DNA of 60,000 nt from Owenia fusiformis (Eukaryota > Annelida > Polychaeta > Sabellida > Oweniidae): contig CAIIXF020000005.1 of the NCBI GenBank assembly GCA_903813345.2, positions 16,497,375 to 16,557,374 of the forward strand. Direction: 5' to 3'. Within the stretch, counting starts at the first letter, position 1. Every line of letters starts with the position of its first letter. The notes under the pieces were generated by a model. It was not told where the DNA came from and did not search any database. It saw only the letters and a program-made list of their open reading frames with translations. The position numbers and the translations under genes are program-made. Below are positions 24,819 to 37,069 of this stretch, in pieces.

Positions 24819-25135
24819 TCCCATGTGCTAACATCATCCTAGGTGATGACATTATCCCATGTGCTAACATCATCCCATGTGTTGACATGTTATGACAGTA
24901 TCCCATGTGCTAACATCATCCCATGTGCTAACATTGTCCCATGTGCTAACACCATCCCATGTGCTAACATTTTCCCATGTGCTAACACCATCTCATGTGC
25001 TAACATTGTCCCATGTGCTAACACCATCCCATGTGCTGACATTGTCCCATGTGCTAACATCATTCCATGTGCTGACATTGTCCAATGTGCTGATTTAACA
25101 CCATGTGCTGATATTATCCCATATGCTGATGTAGC
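24819..25135 (+). repeat. 18-bp minisatellite, about 17 units
   Basis: Units of CCCATGTGCTAACATCAT with changes mainly in the last six bases (CATCAT, CATTGT, CACCAT) and a TAACA/TGACA switch that becomes commoner to the right. The 18-bp period leaves several frames open on both strands, giving six-residue repeats such as IPCANI on plus and LAHGTM on minus. Open frames on both strands are what such an array produces by itself; I do not call a gene. Confidence 0.9.
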
Positions 25136-26202
25136 TAGTCCTATTACCCCATTACCCTTTATAAACTATTATTCACTTAGTTTTAATATTCCATTTATAG
25201 CATAGTTTACTATAAAACACAGTGCTTTAGAAAACATTGTACATGTACTTCATAAGATGAAAGTGACATTTCCTAGTTTTATGGACCCTTTCTGCTTTTT
25301 TAAACAAACCATTGAAAATAAATTGGGCATTTTATTGCTGAAGTTTTACAACCTTTTGGCTTGCTTTTCACACATTTAATTAACCTTGACTGTAAACCAG
25401 TTATCTACGACCATAAACCAATAAAAAATTAAACATAAAATCAACCACATGTTTTTTCAATATGAATGTGAAATTCTAGCTTCTATCGAAAAATAAAACC
25501 ATTTAATCATCAAATCTCTAGTCTAGCTACAAGCCTCTGTGACCCCCCCCCTCTACTTGACTAAACACTTCTCACTCACTTGTGCAAGGTCTTGTAGCTC
25601 GACTATTAAGTCTCATACAACCTTGACCTGCAGCACAAAACCTAAAGCAGGATATATCCTAAATGCCTCATTTTTAGAACTTACAAATACTCAGATATTC
25701 TAAGATAGACATAAGAACATTGTATATACGACATTGACAAATGACACCATTAAATAACTCAATACTTAACGAAATGAACAAGATCAAATGTAAAGTGAGT
25801 AAGTGATCGACCCCTTAATTAAAAACAGATATTCCTACCTTAGTTATAGGAATCTAGGTATGTCTGGGAGTAATTTTCTTCCTACTTTGATAGAACTGTT
25901 TTCAGCCACTGATCATAACATTTTAGTGGTACTTTGTTGAAATGTCAAGAAAAACATCCTGACCGCATTCTATAGGGAACCTATCGCAGAGTGATCTACA
26001 ATGTACTTGTAGATTATAGTCTATGAGAAGGTTATAGTATAGGTTAGCCCCTGGATGAGTATACCCTAGTGGATATCAAATACCATACAAATACATATGC
26101 AAGGCATAAAGGAATCTTGAATCAGACATGTTTATTTTAAAATATTCATGAACTTTTTATCTACATGTATTTGTTGAAACTACCCCTTAAATGCATGCTC
26201 AC
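25136..26202. other. AT-rich stretch with a C run
   Basis: A run of nine C at 25543-25551; nothing else recognised. Confidence 0.35.
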
Positions 26203-26253
26203 GATGATGAGCCATGCAATACATCTTTTGGTACCATCAGCATGAGGCTTCTT
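26203..26253 (-). CDS. Candidate 51-nt exon
   Basis: Minus strand: acceptor GAGATGCTTTCAG, then 17 codons reading KKPHADGTKRCIAWLII, then the donor GTGAGC. A second frame is also open. No family recognised and no partner exon of matching phase identified, so this may be chance. Confidence 0.2.
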
Positions 26254-29200
26254 CTGAAAGCATCTCAAAAATAATAGAAAATGACAAGTTAAAATATTCA
26301 GATATGAACATATTAGAGAGAACATTTTATTCATCAAACCACTGTGAAATAGCACTATGAATTGAATGCCAATAGAACACATTTCGAACCGTGTTGACAT
26401 ATATGGGGATGGGGTACTAACCCTCTATTTGTTGTGTATTGAATGGAAAAATATATTTTTTGAAAAGACATGCCAAAATCAATAATCTAAATAAAGAATG
26501 ACTTCTGGTTTGACAGATATGTAGACACTAAAATTCTCTACAAGTATCCAGATTCCTACCAAATATCAAGACAAGTCAAGATATCCTTAATGTAAGTTCA
26601 TGATGTCCCCTATAACAGGAATTCACAAAGTTTAATTTGAAATCTCTGAACAGATTAAGCACTTTAGCTTATTAACTGTAAGCTCATTTAAGAGCTGGAT
26701 ACTTCATATATGTATCACATTTATACATTGTTGAAATGTTTGTTTTATTAATCTACTTTTGTAAAATATGCTTTATATAGTAATGTATACACTTAATCCA
26801 ATATGGTTATGTACATGTATTTGCAACTTTAATCAATCATAATCTAAATCTTAAATCTCCAATCAGATCACAAGGGGCAATATTTGAAGAATACAAGCAC
26901 ACGGCGACAGAAGAAGTTATATCTTAATTGATACGAAAGCCGTGAAATGACACTGGCATAAAGCTAAAATAGACCTCAGGTCCATTCTTTCCATGTCCTT
27001 AATATAATACAGATAACTCCATTCCTCTTTGTGGATAATCCTACCTCCCTGAGGGGACATCTAATCCAGTTTACTGTCAAAAAAGAAATTCTCAAGACAT
27101 CTGAACTCTGAAAGATTAGACGTCAGGATATAGAAAACAGATGTAGCTGGGATTAGCTTCCACCTCATAAAGTAATTGTCTTCAGTCTAAAAAACATGTG
27201 GCTGTACATGTATGTGAATGGAGCCGGACAGATGGGTAGGTTTTACAGAAATTGTAATGTTTGCCTGTTCATGTTAAACTATATGCATTATTGGTTAATA
27301 ATATGATTTTAAATAAAGTAATTGAAAGTCTATGTATGTCTGAGACTATTTAATGAATAGTACTCTATATATTTAGTGGTCAACCTATTTCCTATTGTAA
27401 ATTGCCTTATCCCCTTGGTAAGAATGAAATCACGCAGACTTTACATTATACTAAAATAAATTATGTTTTTATTTTCCAATTTCTACTCATGACTATTTCC
27501 TTACCAAGACTCTTGACTAAAAGATCAGTAACCACAAAGCTGTGAAACTAAAGATTTGTGTACTTGAAAATACCAACAAAAAAGTTCAAGCCTACCACAA
27601 ACTCAGCATTAATCATAACCATAATAAATATAAGTCCAAATGAAAATATATTTTCACATTTTAGGAAAACAAGTTAAATAAAATCAACTTTACATAAGAG
27701 GCAGCAATTGAACCTAAAAAGAATAAAAAATTGCAAGTCTTGTGTCAAACCTTTGTGTCCCCTCCCTTCCTCCTACATACTGTACATCAACCAATATCAC
27801 CCCCCCACCGTAGAGTTGAAGTAGATATGTTGAGTGTTCAGAGACAATTTAACACTTAGCCGTGTAAGATGGCCCAATACAACAATATTTTTACATTATA
27901 AGTAAACACAATAAATAAGATTAACTTTACACAAGAGGCAGAAACTGACTTTAAAGCATAAAAAAAGGAAAAATCATTTTGCACATGTACATTTGCTTGT
28001 TTGATTCATGACTGAACCTTTAAGTTAGTTGATAGAAAATGCCATGATATTTGAAGATCTCAACTTTCTTTATGATAGTGAAAGTCTGTATGTATATTTT
28101 TATCACCTCCATATTGACTCTAGCTATCATAGGTGTTTTTTCAAGTATTGATACAATTACTGGAACAATATTTTGATAATTGAGATTATTTGTATGTACT
28201 TAACACCAATACTTCACAAATATAGAAACTAATAGCTTAATGATAAAAACATACCTCATATTTAATCAAGTAATATTATTTTTACCTGTTGGATTGTTGA
28301 CCTGATTTTTAAACTGATTTCCTGGTTTGGAGATCAAAGGCTTTTAATTTCATTTGATGGAGAGACAGTTTCAACCATTCATAAAAGTTTACAAATAATT
28401 AAAAAATTATTTCATATTTAATACTTAAAATGTAGTAGTCCTTGATATATAGCTCCTTGACCACTTGTCATCTCTGTTTAATCATTTAAACTCGTAGTAG
28501 AGTATATTCTAAAGATTTTGTGAATAAATCATTTTTTATACCTGTAGAAAATGATTTCATTTGTAACTGTTGCACTCTTACTTGCCAGCAAATTGGTTAC
28601 TTATCAATCAATTACTTTCTGGCATACCTGTTTATTTTAATTGCTATAATTGTGTTATGTATAAAGTTGATGTCTGATCAACTACTAGGCTGGCAGGCCT
28701 GATTAATTCTCCCCTCTTACAGGGTCTTAGGTGAGATAGTATAACACCCCTTCAAACTGAGGGGAAGTGTTATTAATATTGATCATTTATATGCTTTTGG
28801 CATGAGAATTTAATTGAAAATTGGCAGATATCACCACTTAATTATGCCAAAACCAAGCTTGGCCATAATCAAAATTGGCCTTTTCAGGATGAGTCTTATG
28901 ATTTTTATGAACACCCACACATGTTTATGATTGACCACCTCTAAAATATGTCAAAATTCAACAATTTGAAAGTTAAACATAGTATGACAAAAAGATGAAC
29001 TAGAATTCTGATATTAAACAAATTAGGTACTTGTACGTCTAAGATATATTTCCACATATATACGAAACCTCATTTCTACAATTACAGATCCAGCAAAAAC
29101 ACAAGTGAAATACCAAAGTCATGAATAAGTTCACTTTTCAATTCTTTAACAGGTGTACATGAAAATAATATTTCTATGCTAGGCTTATTTAAAAAAAAGT

Positions 29201-29470
29201 TTTGACACTTCAAGCCTATACATTTCTGTTTGGACGAAAACTTTTAAGTGAACTCCTGAGAAAACATACCACAGATATGTGTCTGGCTCATCTAGTGCAC
29301 AGTGACCTACCCTTTACATGTAGTTTGATTCTGCTTCTAAAAGAGAGCTTCATCTGAAGGCCTATTAAATACTTCTTGCCTCTGAAACCACAGGGTATCA
29401 GTGACTTATAGTGTCTATACTGTTCCATCTTCCAGACAGGTCATTTCCCAATAATCATTTTGGATGAAAA
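26254..29470. other. Long AT-rich stretch
   Basis: Seven C in a row at 27800-27806. No exon or transposon end was convincing. Confidence 0.35.
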
Positions 29471-29472
29471 TA

Positions 29473-29636
29473 CAGTTAAACCTGTCTAACCCAAATGCCA
29501 CGCGGATCAAAAAGTGTTCAGATATTAGTAGTTATTCACATTTCAAGGTTTTAACATGGTAGTCAATGGGAGAAAACAAATGGGACTGAGAAAAGGAATT
29601 CACATTGAGAGGTGTTTGGATATACAAGTTTCAATG
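29473..29636 (+). mobile_element. Pogo/Tigger-like MITE, 164 bp
   Basis: Ends CAGTTAAACCTGTCTAAC and CAAGTTTCAATG are inverted and flanked by TA on both sides (29471-29472 and 29637-29638). Inside are the family words AAGTGTTCAGAT, GTCAATGGGAGAAAA and GAGGTGTTTGGATAT. No coding capacity. Confidence 0.75.
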
Positions 29637-30235
29637 TATGCTAAATGCAGTAAAATGTATTCACATTCTTTTTTCTCATATATTTGATTGTTATAAGTTT
29701 GACTGTTTAGTAAAAGACTAGACTGACTTATTTATCTAATATCACATATATAATCATCCATTCCCTGATAGACAAGTTAAGGAGAGATAAACATCTGATA
29801 ATCTAACCTGCAATTACCTCTTCAACTAAAGGTGTTACAGGTAAACCCAGGTAACCAGTAGTCTCGCCCATAACTACAAGTTAATGTATCCTATTCTCTT
29901 CAAGCATATGAAGGAGTGATAGTACATAAAATCAACCATACAAATTTCAACTGTTCATCTACATACATGTACATGTACATGAATTCTAATCCCAGATATA
30001 TTAAATTTATTCATTCACAGCACAGCAAATACCAGTACACTTTTTGCATGATTATGGATATATATATTTTAATCAGTTTTTCAAAAATATAAAATTTCTT
30101 CGACATAAAGCTTTTTTAGTCGAGATTTTACTTTTCTTTATCAGCCAAGCTATAAAGTTGAATTATTATAATGTAAAATGTTTTCTGTGCCATATTTTAT
30201 TCATAGTTCACAAGCATGACATATAGTCTAATGTA

Positions 30236-30421
30236 CAATGAAACTTGTAAAGTGGAACACCTCTAAAAGTGGAACACCTCTGTTAGTAGAACACTTTTCA
30301 GAGACCTAAGACCAACTGACTTAATCTGTTAATGTGAAATGAGCCTTAGTAAGTGGAATGCCTCCCAAGTGGAACACTTTTTATAAGTACAAAATGTGTT
30401 CCACTTAGACAGGTTTTACTG
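30236..30421 (-). mobile_element. Pogo/Tigger-like MITE, 186 bp
   Basis: Starts CAATGAAACTTGTAAAGTGG, ends AGACAGGTTTTACTG, with TA at 30234-30235 and 30422-30423. The interior repeats the word GTGGAACAC. It is followed by CATGTAC repeats. Confidence 0.75.
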
Positions 30422-30423
30422 TA

Positions 30424-31295
30424 CATGTACTGTTCATTTTCAATTCTGAATTTAACCTTCTAATACCCCTCCCCCATTCACCCAAAATGTCTGATTTTTC
30501 AAATAAGAGAGAAGCTGACCCTAACTAGCCATACTCAAGGCATTTCACCCCTCACCCCAATCTGATCCCAAAATGACAAGGAGAAACTTAATGAAATATC
30601 ATCTCATTATATGAACATTTGAGACTTCCAGTATTTATAAAACTTGAACTTCAAAATCCTACTTGAGGCCTAACAGTTTACTTGGATATTTCAACACTAG
30701 CTCTCTGATGATTGCAGCAGTGCAAAAAATACAACAAAGTTCACACTTGACCTTCTCTAATCAACAGAATGTAATTTTTTGATAAGATTTCCATCTGTAT
30801 ATTTTTCTCTTACTTTGGTTCAAATCTAGGACCTATATAAGCTATATACATACTTGACCTGTTTCAACTACTAAGAAGAATCCTTCAAGTACATAGCTAA
30901 GTGGAAATATTCAATTTCTTCACAAAACCCATGCTACCTTCAAAACATCTACCTATATAGAAATACAGATATCTTAACCGGTATCTTAAAACATCTATCC
31001 TATCATTTGAAAAAGAATAGGTCCAATGATTTACAGCTTTAAAACTACTTAAGTTTTAACAGTAAAATTTCATGTTTTATTAACATTTTGAACTTACTAA
31101 ACGTTTAAATTTACTTACCATAAAACTGGCTCTATATTGGTTAAGTATCCCAAAATTACTTTTTAGCACTTATAAATCCAAAATGTGAATATGAAATGCC
31201 TTTAATGTTTACAATTGATCGTGAAAAATCTTTTACAATTAAATGTATAGATCCACAAGTATGGTTGTACTGTGCTCTCCCGCTGAAATGTTCTT
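30424..31295. other. AT-rich stretch
   Basis: A good minus-strand donor (TATG then GTAAGTAA) lies near 31117, without a paired acceptor. Nothing else recognised. Confidence 0.3.
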
Positions 31296-31535
31296 TCAAT
31301 AGTGGAAATGAAAAGGGAACAGCATCAATCCCAGTATAACCCAAAACCACGGGAAATATGATATTTTCTTGCTATGAGTCAGAACCAAGGAGAGCAGACT
31401 TCCAGTTGTAATAAACAGCATGCACAGACAAAAAACTAGGAAGCTGATCCATGAGTGAGTTATGTAGTGGGAGAAAAAACCAGCAAAATATACCAGGTCA
31501 AAGCTGCGATTTATTAACTTGGCAACACATAACAA
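31296..31535 (-). CDS. Candidate hydrophobic coding segment
   Basis: A minus-strand run ending in TGA (31298-31296) has about half of its third codon positions as G or C, unlike its surroundings, and reads as two probable membrane spans: SWISFLVFCLCMLFITTGSL and FPWFWVILGLMLFPF, with K-K between. An overlapping frame after the second span reads PLLKEHFSGRAQYNHTCG, so a frameshifted pseudogene copy is possible. Acceptors upstream are poor. A multi-span membrane protein exon or its relic is my best reading; the family is not identified. Confidence 0.3.
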   Translation of the reverse strand: MLCVAKLINRSFDLVYFAGFFSHYITHSWISFLVFCLCMLFITTGSLLSLVLTHSKKISYFPWFWVILGLMLFPFHFHY

Positions 31536-31550
31536 TCCCTGCCTTACATT

Positions 31551-33078
31551 TTTATTATTTTCAGAGGTTAATCCGAAAATTGGGAATATTTAGTTCAGGC
31601 AAATTATAGTAAATGAGAAAATCACATGTTGCGTGAGTTCTTCTTTAAAAATATGAACTTGGCCAAGTTGAAAATTTTAAGTGCCAAAATCATACCAAAA
31701 TGAACCGTATGCAGTTTGTAACCACTATTAAACAACATGTAACTACCAAATTGTTGATTGGAAAATTGTGCCATTACCAATGGTCTATTAACCTTTTACT
31801 CCTTTCGACACCTAGGTAACTAGACCAGGTTGCTATAAATTATATGGATTGAAACATTTGATAGACCAAGTAATTAACGACTTGATAATGCATGAACATG
31901 ACCAAGTAAAATATTACTCTTTACAAGAATGGTTGATTGTCTCACCCTCTTTACATAAACAAATAAATATACATAGCAGGCTTGACTGATTCATTATGAA
32001 GTATTTTGCCAAAAAGAGCTTAGTAACAAATGATTATTGAGGTGTTACACAGGCGTAAAATCCTTCATTATTAAGCTTTTTTGTCAAAAATGCTTTGAAA
32101 CGAAAAATAACAATAAGTCCTTCTAGTTGTCACTTTTAATTGTCTGTTGTCTACTTTTAATAAACAACAGTCTGTAAATTGATCAATTCTAGTCAGAGTA
32201 TTACTTAATACTATGAGCCCAGGGTAGTACGTAAAACATGAAGAAGACACTTCAAAAGCATTTGGTGATAGAGGAAAAGACCTTTAAGATAATGATAAAT
32301 ACATGGCTCCATTCTTGCTTCAGATAAACAGAAATAAGTTACTAGATTCTGATGAAAATGACATTTGTAAACCCTAAAATTGTAGAACAAAAATACAGAA
32401 AGCTCGATATAATTATACAAATGTATTTTTAATTTAGACTTAACATTTATCTAATTTTCATGCTCCAGGGTACATAACCAATGCAGAGGCTTACAATGAC
32501 ATCTCTTTGTAGCATAACTGCTTTATAATTATAGAAATGTCAGTTTGCCATTCTATATCCATTCGTCCCCTTCAACTAGTGAATATAAAAAATACAGAAA
32601 ACATAGTAGAACTTGATAGTCTTGCCATTTCAACAAAATATCAAATGGGGCTAGAAAAACACTTTCTGTTGGGAATTCATAAGGTTGTTCTGAACCTCTC
32701 AAAGTATCTGACAATCAAACAAAATGAAAAATCTCTGATATAACAGAATTTTATTGTGAGGTCAATCTGAAGTTCTCGTGTTATCATATTCTTGAATTAG
32801 ATGCAATCCCATAAATAGAAACAATCAAATAAATGAAAAATAAATGAAAAATCGCTAAAATTGAAATTACACCTAACACTGCTATCGTGACATCACTTTG
32901 ATTGTACCAATTCTAAATAGCTTCGATATAATACGGGTCTCAGGGTATTTTAAGAGAAGATCCCACTTTGCCAAAATCAATTTTAATCATTTGACTTTAT
33001 GTTGCATTTGTCTTTATGTTGAAATATGTGACTGTTAGTTACATTCTTTTTAGCAGTACCTAGTACCTATTTCAATAC
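31551..33078. other. AT-rich stretch
   Basis: No element or exon was convincing; short open frames at 32211-32420 (-) and 32537-32743 (+) show no motif. Confidence 0.3.
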
Positions 33079-33193
33079 CACTGGCGGAGCATCTCATTTT
33101 AAATTTTTTTTGAGGAAGAACCCTCACCACCAAAGCTTGTTCGCTTCACTCATTCGTGGCGTACCCTCACAAAATACCCAAGCTACGCCACTG
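33079..33193. mobile_element. CAGTGGCGTAGC-family MITE, 115 bp
   Basis: Ends CACTGGCGGAGC and GCTACGCCACTG are inverted and flanked exactly by the 5-bp duplication AATAC (33074-33078 and 33194-33198). Same family as the 400-bp element at 48660. The ends resemble those of the CAGGCC family, and both make 5-bp duplications. Confidence 0.8.
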
Positions 33194-33198
33194 AATAC

Positions 33199-33246
33199 AA
33201 GTGCATATGTCAGTAGTTTGATTTTGGAGACTTTCTTCAGAGGAAC
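33199..33246 (-). CDS. Candidate exon after a strong acceptor
   Basis: Minus strand: a long pyrimidine tract ending TTATTCTTTCATCCAG precedes an open frame VPLKKVSKIKLLTYAL that runs straight into the 33079-33193 transposon. No donor lies before the transposon; reading on inside it gives 24 more codons to a stop, with a possible donor (TTGG then GTATTT) in the inverted end. Either a terminal exon extended by the insertion or a chance acceptor. Confidence 0.2.
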
Positions 33247-34327
33247 CTGGATGAAAGAATAAAGCAAAAAAGAAACTAAAACTAAATCTAATGTAAGCAT
33301 CCTAAAATAAATCAAAATAGGTAATTGCTTATTCCTAGAACCCGGAAGACTAGGACACAAAATATGAAACTGAAATATATATATCAGAGGGAAACTCAAT
33401 TCAGATAGTTCTACCAAAAGCAAACAGGGTCAGTTGGTCACATCTGGGACAGGTGAGCCCTAGCCATCAGTGATAAATTGCTCCCTAAGTTCTACCTTCC
33501 AAAATAATCTCCTAGCAATTAGCAAACAGCTCCTTGGTGAACTCTTTGAAGATTCTGAGAGAGGATCAATCTGCCTTGACTTGTATCAACTGGTATCTGC
33601 TAAATGGGATGACGGAAAACACCAAGAATCAATACATTTCTCCCAATAGATTCAGGTACCAGTTTGATTATAAATCAGATTTACCCGAGGGACAATTCCA
33701 ATGATCTAATGTCAGATGTCCAGCGATTCTAATATCTCAAAAAGCCTTGGTTTATACATCAACATATTTCTTTAATAGTGTTTTGACATAAGTAATAGGA
33801 CATTGCCTATTAGAGGATGTAGGTACTTAACCCGGTCAGCATGAATATGTCAAACAACATGAAAAAACCAGTCCAATTTGTGGAAAGATCCTAGGACAAG
33901 TCTCTGACAACCGTCCCTGTCAGTTCACAGTTAGCTACTGACATTGTGAGCTTCCTAGAAATATTATATCATAAAAAAATAAATTAAGAATACAAGGACC
34001 TAATATGTATTCTTGTCTCGAGCCTTGTAACCCTACAAACCCTTCCTGTACAATGAGGGGCAGTCCAATTGTTTTAGTCAAGAACCTACATTTTGGTAAT
34101 ATATAAAACCTGTATCTAAGCTAAAACCTAAATCTATTTGAACATCTTGGTATCTATGGAGGCTGCATGTAATAATATGTCAGACTGGTTTGTAGATTTC
34201 AACTTATGTCGAGGAAAATGTAAGGAATGTATGGTGTATCTATGCATATCACATCCAAATCAACTGAACAGATATCAACGACCATGGAGTCATATTGACA
34301 TATTTTCTTAATGATTCTCCTTTGCAG

Positions 34328-34373
34328 TTGTCTAATTCTGAAAGTGATGTCACTATTTCTTTTAGTGAGACAG
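34328..34373 (+). CDS. Candidate exon, plus-strand gene
   Basis: A good acceptor (ATGATTCTCCTTTGCAG) is followed by LSNSESDVTISFSET, rich in S, T, D and E, and a modest donor (ACAG then GTGAAAC), leaving phase 1. The frame stays open past the donor (GETTDEYQTETKQAHPCAK) to the transposon at 34455, so the exon may be longer. Phase 1 fits the entry phase of the 34625 candidate. No domain recognised. Confidence 0.35.
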
Positions 34374-34454
34374 GTGAAACAACAGATGAATACCAGACTG
34401 AGACAAAGCAAGCACATCCTTGTGCCAAGAGTCACAGAGGGTTAGCAGACAGGC

Positions 34455-34636
34455 CAGGCTCTTATAGCCAGCTTTTGCCAAGGTGGGTTCACTTTTCCAA
34501 AAATTTGACAGGGGATTTTACATTTGACAACTTAGACCCAAAATCACCTGAAAAGTGCTCAGAATGGTGAAAACTGCATAAATTTTGCATGGTTCACTCG
34601 AATCCCTCTCCCAAACACCCCCAGGCTTTAGGCCTA
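34455..34636 (+). mobile_element. CAGGCC-family MITE within a candidate gene
   Basis: Starts CAGGCTCTTATAGCCAGC and ends GGCTTTAGGCCTA; inner blocks include AAGTGCTCAGAATGGTGAAA and ACTGCATAAATTTTG. Target duplication eroded (CAGGC against CATGT at best). It separates two open coding-like segments; its right part holds the tract CCCTCTCCCAAACACCCCCAG, which can serve as a 3' splice site. Confidence 0.8.
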
Positions 34637-34818
34637 CATGTAATCGTAAAGATAAGTCACTTTGCATGTCACTACCCTTTGGCAACAGTTTGATTTCACA
34701 ACCTCTTATACAAGCTGTCAGTTTTGACAAAATAGTATCAGAAGATACACTTTTAATTAGGATAACTGAGTCTAAAGTACATAATCTTACTCATGATACA
34801 AAAATATATATACATGAA
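34625..34818 (+). CDS. Candidate exon with a transposon-derived acceptor
   Basis: After the acceptor inside the right end of the 34455-34636 element, 194 nt stay open: it starts FRPTCNRKDKSLCMSLPFGN, continues through SFDKIVSEDTLLIRITESKV and ends THDTKIYIHE before the donor GTAAGG. Composition is balanced and protein-like, unlike chance frames in this window. It enters in phase 1 and exits in phase 0, matching the 34328 and 38224 candidates on either side. No family recognised. Alternatively an old exon was cut by the insertion and is now a pseudogene; an indel would be needed to join the two frames. Confidence 0.4.
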
Positions 34819-35211
34819 GTAAGGAAAAACATTCCTTTAATAATTTCTCTGAAGAGTTAGAAACCACAAGTGATGGTTACTTTGACATGATGTAACCCGA
34901 CAATTCTCTACTAACAGGTGAACATAGTGTTACATTAGCAAAAGCCATGTAAGATCAACACACCAGCATTTTTTCTCATTTGTTTGTGCAATATTTTGAT
35001 TGCCGATTATCACGGTGGATTAGTGAATTACACAGTTGCTGGCTCAGATCTTAGACCCTCTCAATATAATGTCTGATCTACTCTACCACCCAGAAATATA
35101 ATAGCAAAAACAGCAGTATTGTTTTAAAACTCAAAATAGAGTAGAAATTAGTCTTAAGTCTTGTGGTTCATTTAACATGTTATACTGGTCAATCATGTAC
35201 ATGTATGTGTA
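34819..35211. other. Intron-like stretch
   Basis: Lies between a candidate donor and a transposon; nothing else recognised. Confidence 0.35.
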
Positions 35212-35375
35212 CAGTAAAACCTGTTAAAATAGAACACCTTTGGCACCTCTAAAAAGTGTTTCACTTGGGAGGTGTTCTACATAAAGAGGATTAACATGAA
35301 GTCAGTTGGTCTGTGGGACTCTGAAGTGTAGTGTTCTACTAACAGAGGTATATGACTTCTAGAGCTGTTCTACTT
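35212..35375 (+). mobile_element. Pogo/Tigger-like MITE, right end lost
   Basis: TA then CAGTAAAACCTGTTAAAATA, followed by GAACACC, AAAAGTGTTTCACTTGGGAG and GTTCTACTAACAGAGG words shared with the 30-kb copy. The closing end was not found. Confidence 0.65.
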
Positions 35376-36009
35376 TTTAATTATAAATTATTAAGAAATG
35401 CAAGGGAATCAGAGACTTCGTCCAAGCAAATGCAGTGAAGTATCCATGAATTATCAATCAGACGCTACAGTAAATGTTCGGGAAAGTAAACTAGAAAGTA
35501 TACATCAACAAGATATAAGTGATAGGTTGGAGGATGGTTTTCACTGTGTCAAGGTCAAGTAGAACTAATAAACAGAAAATCCAAAGCAAAGAAACCAATC
35601 TAAAATAAAACACTTACAAATACATTAACTAAAATAATATGCTTCATAAAGAATCAGCTATTGCCATATTATTCAATAGAACATTTCTTCATCCTCTAGC
35701 ATTCAAGCACCCTATACTGAACCCTAGATTCCATGAACATCAATATTGCTAATTCATAAATTGACATTTGTGTATTTCTAAACAAAGAGCACAAGACATA
35801 ACATTTAAACAAAGAAAAAAACAATATCAATTTGCAAATTCCAAGCAAAGAAATAGGCCATTACAGCATGGGTTAACAGATGTACTACTAAACAAGGAAT
35901 GCTATACCTGTTCAGGTTTGCCTAACCCATCTTATAATTTTATCTGTTGTTTTCCACTAAATTCCCTACTTATTCTACTGAGTCTAGCTGTAAACACCCA
36001 AATGTAATA
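35376..36009. other. Intron-like stretch
   Basis: The plus-strand open frame at 35768-36007 is rich in K, Q and N, lacks convincing splice sites and is not called. Confidence 0.3.
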
Positions 36010-36011
36010 TA

Positions 36012-37067
36012 CAGGGTGTTCCATATGTTTCAGGAATGATGCTGTATTTTATTGGTTTTCTTTTCAATCTAGCTGATATTTTAACAAAATGTGTCCAAAT
36101 ATGTTGTGAATAAGTTGTAAAAGTTTCATATCGAGAAAATCAGTAGACTGAATAATATGGTTGCTATAGTAACCTAGGGGTAGGGTAGGTGGAGCAGGTG
36201 TAACAACGCGCAAAACATAACATTTTTGTAAAAATAGTAGTTTTTGTATAAAGTGTTCAATTTGTCATAGTCGCATCAAACTTGTTGGAAATTAAAAAGA
36301 ATAAAGGTGGATTCCTGGAAATTAAAAATGTTATCACACCCTTTATTGGCCATCATCATTATTTCAGCATCTATCCCTTCCGCATTAGTTAGCGCTCTCA
36401 CTGTTCTCGGAAATCCACAGTTTGGATAATCGGTTTCAGTTTCCCTTCCAGATTTGAACCGCTTGTACCACTCATACACTCTAGAGGTTACCATCATTGA
36501 CTCCCCATGTGCATTCGTCAGGAGTTTAATTGTGTCTGCTGCAGAAACTGTTATTCACACATGTCATGTCTTGTCACAGATGGCTGTGTGTTGCCTAAGG
36601 CGAATGGTTTTCCTTTGCTTATGACTTTTTCACTTTTCAAGATGGCCGCTCGTCCAAAATGACCTGTGTTTATTCTCCTTTGTGACTCATGACATGACAG
36701 GTGTTTAAATTGCGATGTGATCAAGGGTGATGACAATTTTTACTTTCTTGGAATCCACCTGTTCATTTTTGTTTAATTACTGACAAGTTTGATCCAACTC
36801 TGACAACCTAATACTTAGTCACACTTCGTACAAAAAAAACTATTTTTACAAATATTTCATATATTTTGCGCGTCGTTACACCTGCTCCACCTATCCTACC
36901 CCTAGGTTACTATAGTAACCATATAATTAAGACTACTGAACCTCACGATATGAAACTTTCCTAACTTATTCAAAACATGTTCAGACACATTGTGTCAAAA
37001 ATTCAGTTAGATTGAAAAGAAAACCAATAAAACACAGCATCATTCCTGAAACATATGGAACACCCTG
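36012..37067 (-). mobile_element. Mariner-like element with ~280-bp inverted ends
   Basis: Ends CAGGGTGTTCCATATGTTTC and its complement are flanked by TA (36010-36011 and 37068-37069). Inverted similarity is not limited to short tips: it runs for roughly 280 bp each side (about 36012-36292 and 36775-37067), including CCTAGGGGTAGG and AACGCGCAAAA blocks. The 480-bp centre carries a minus-strand relic of a mariner transposase N-terminus, described separately. The catalytic domain is absent, so it is non-autonomous. Mariner ends are usually about 30 bp, so these are unusually long. Confidence 0.85.
36276..36554 (-). pseudogene. Mariner transposase HTH relic
   Basis: Minus-strand frame, open after an upstream TGA. 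It holds SAADTIKLLTNAHGES followed by VYEWYKRFKSGRE and then a D-rich, G-F-P-R-T tail. This matches the second helix-turn-helix and linker region of mariner-type transposases, where a Y-W-K-R-F-K-G-R-E motif precedes a D-D-P-R-S-G-R-P-like stretch, here changed to T-D-Y-P-N-C-G-F-P. Mariner transposases are about 340-350 residues; about 90 remain and the D,D,D catalytic part is missing. Confidence 0.75.
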
Positions 37068-37069
37068 TA

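Noticed and set aside
33405-33452. A 48-nt plus-strand exon ending GGACAG-GTGAGCCC
   Set aside because: Good donor but a poor acceptor, and it lies next to a minus-strand candidate; nothing links it to the 34-kb exons.
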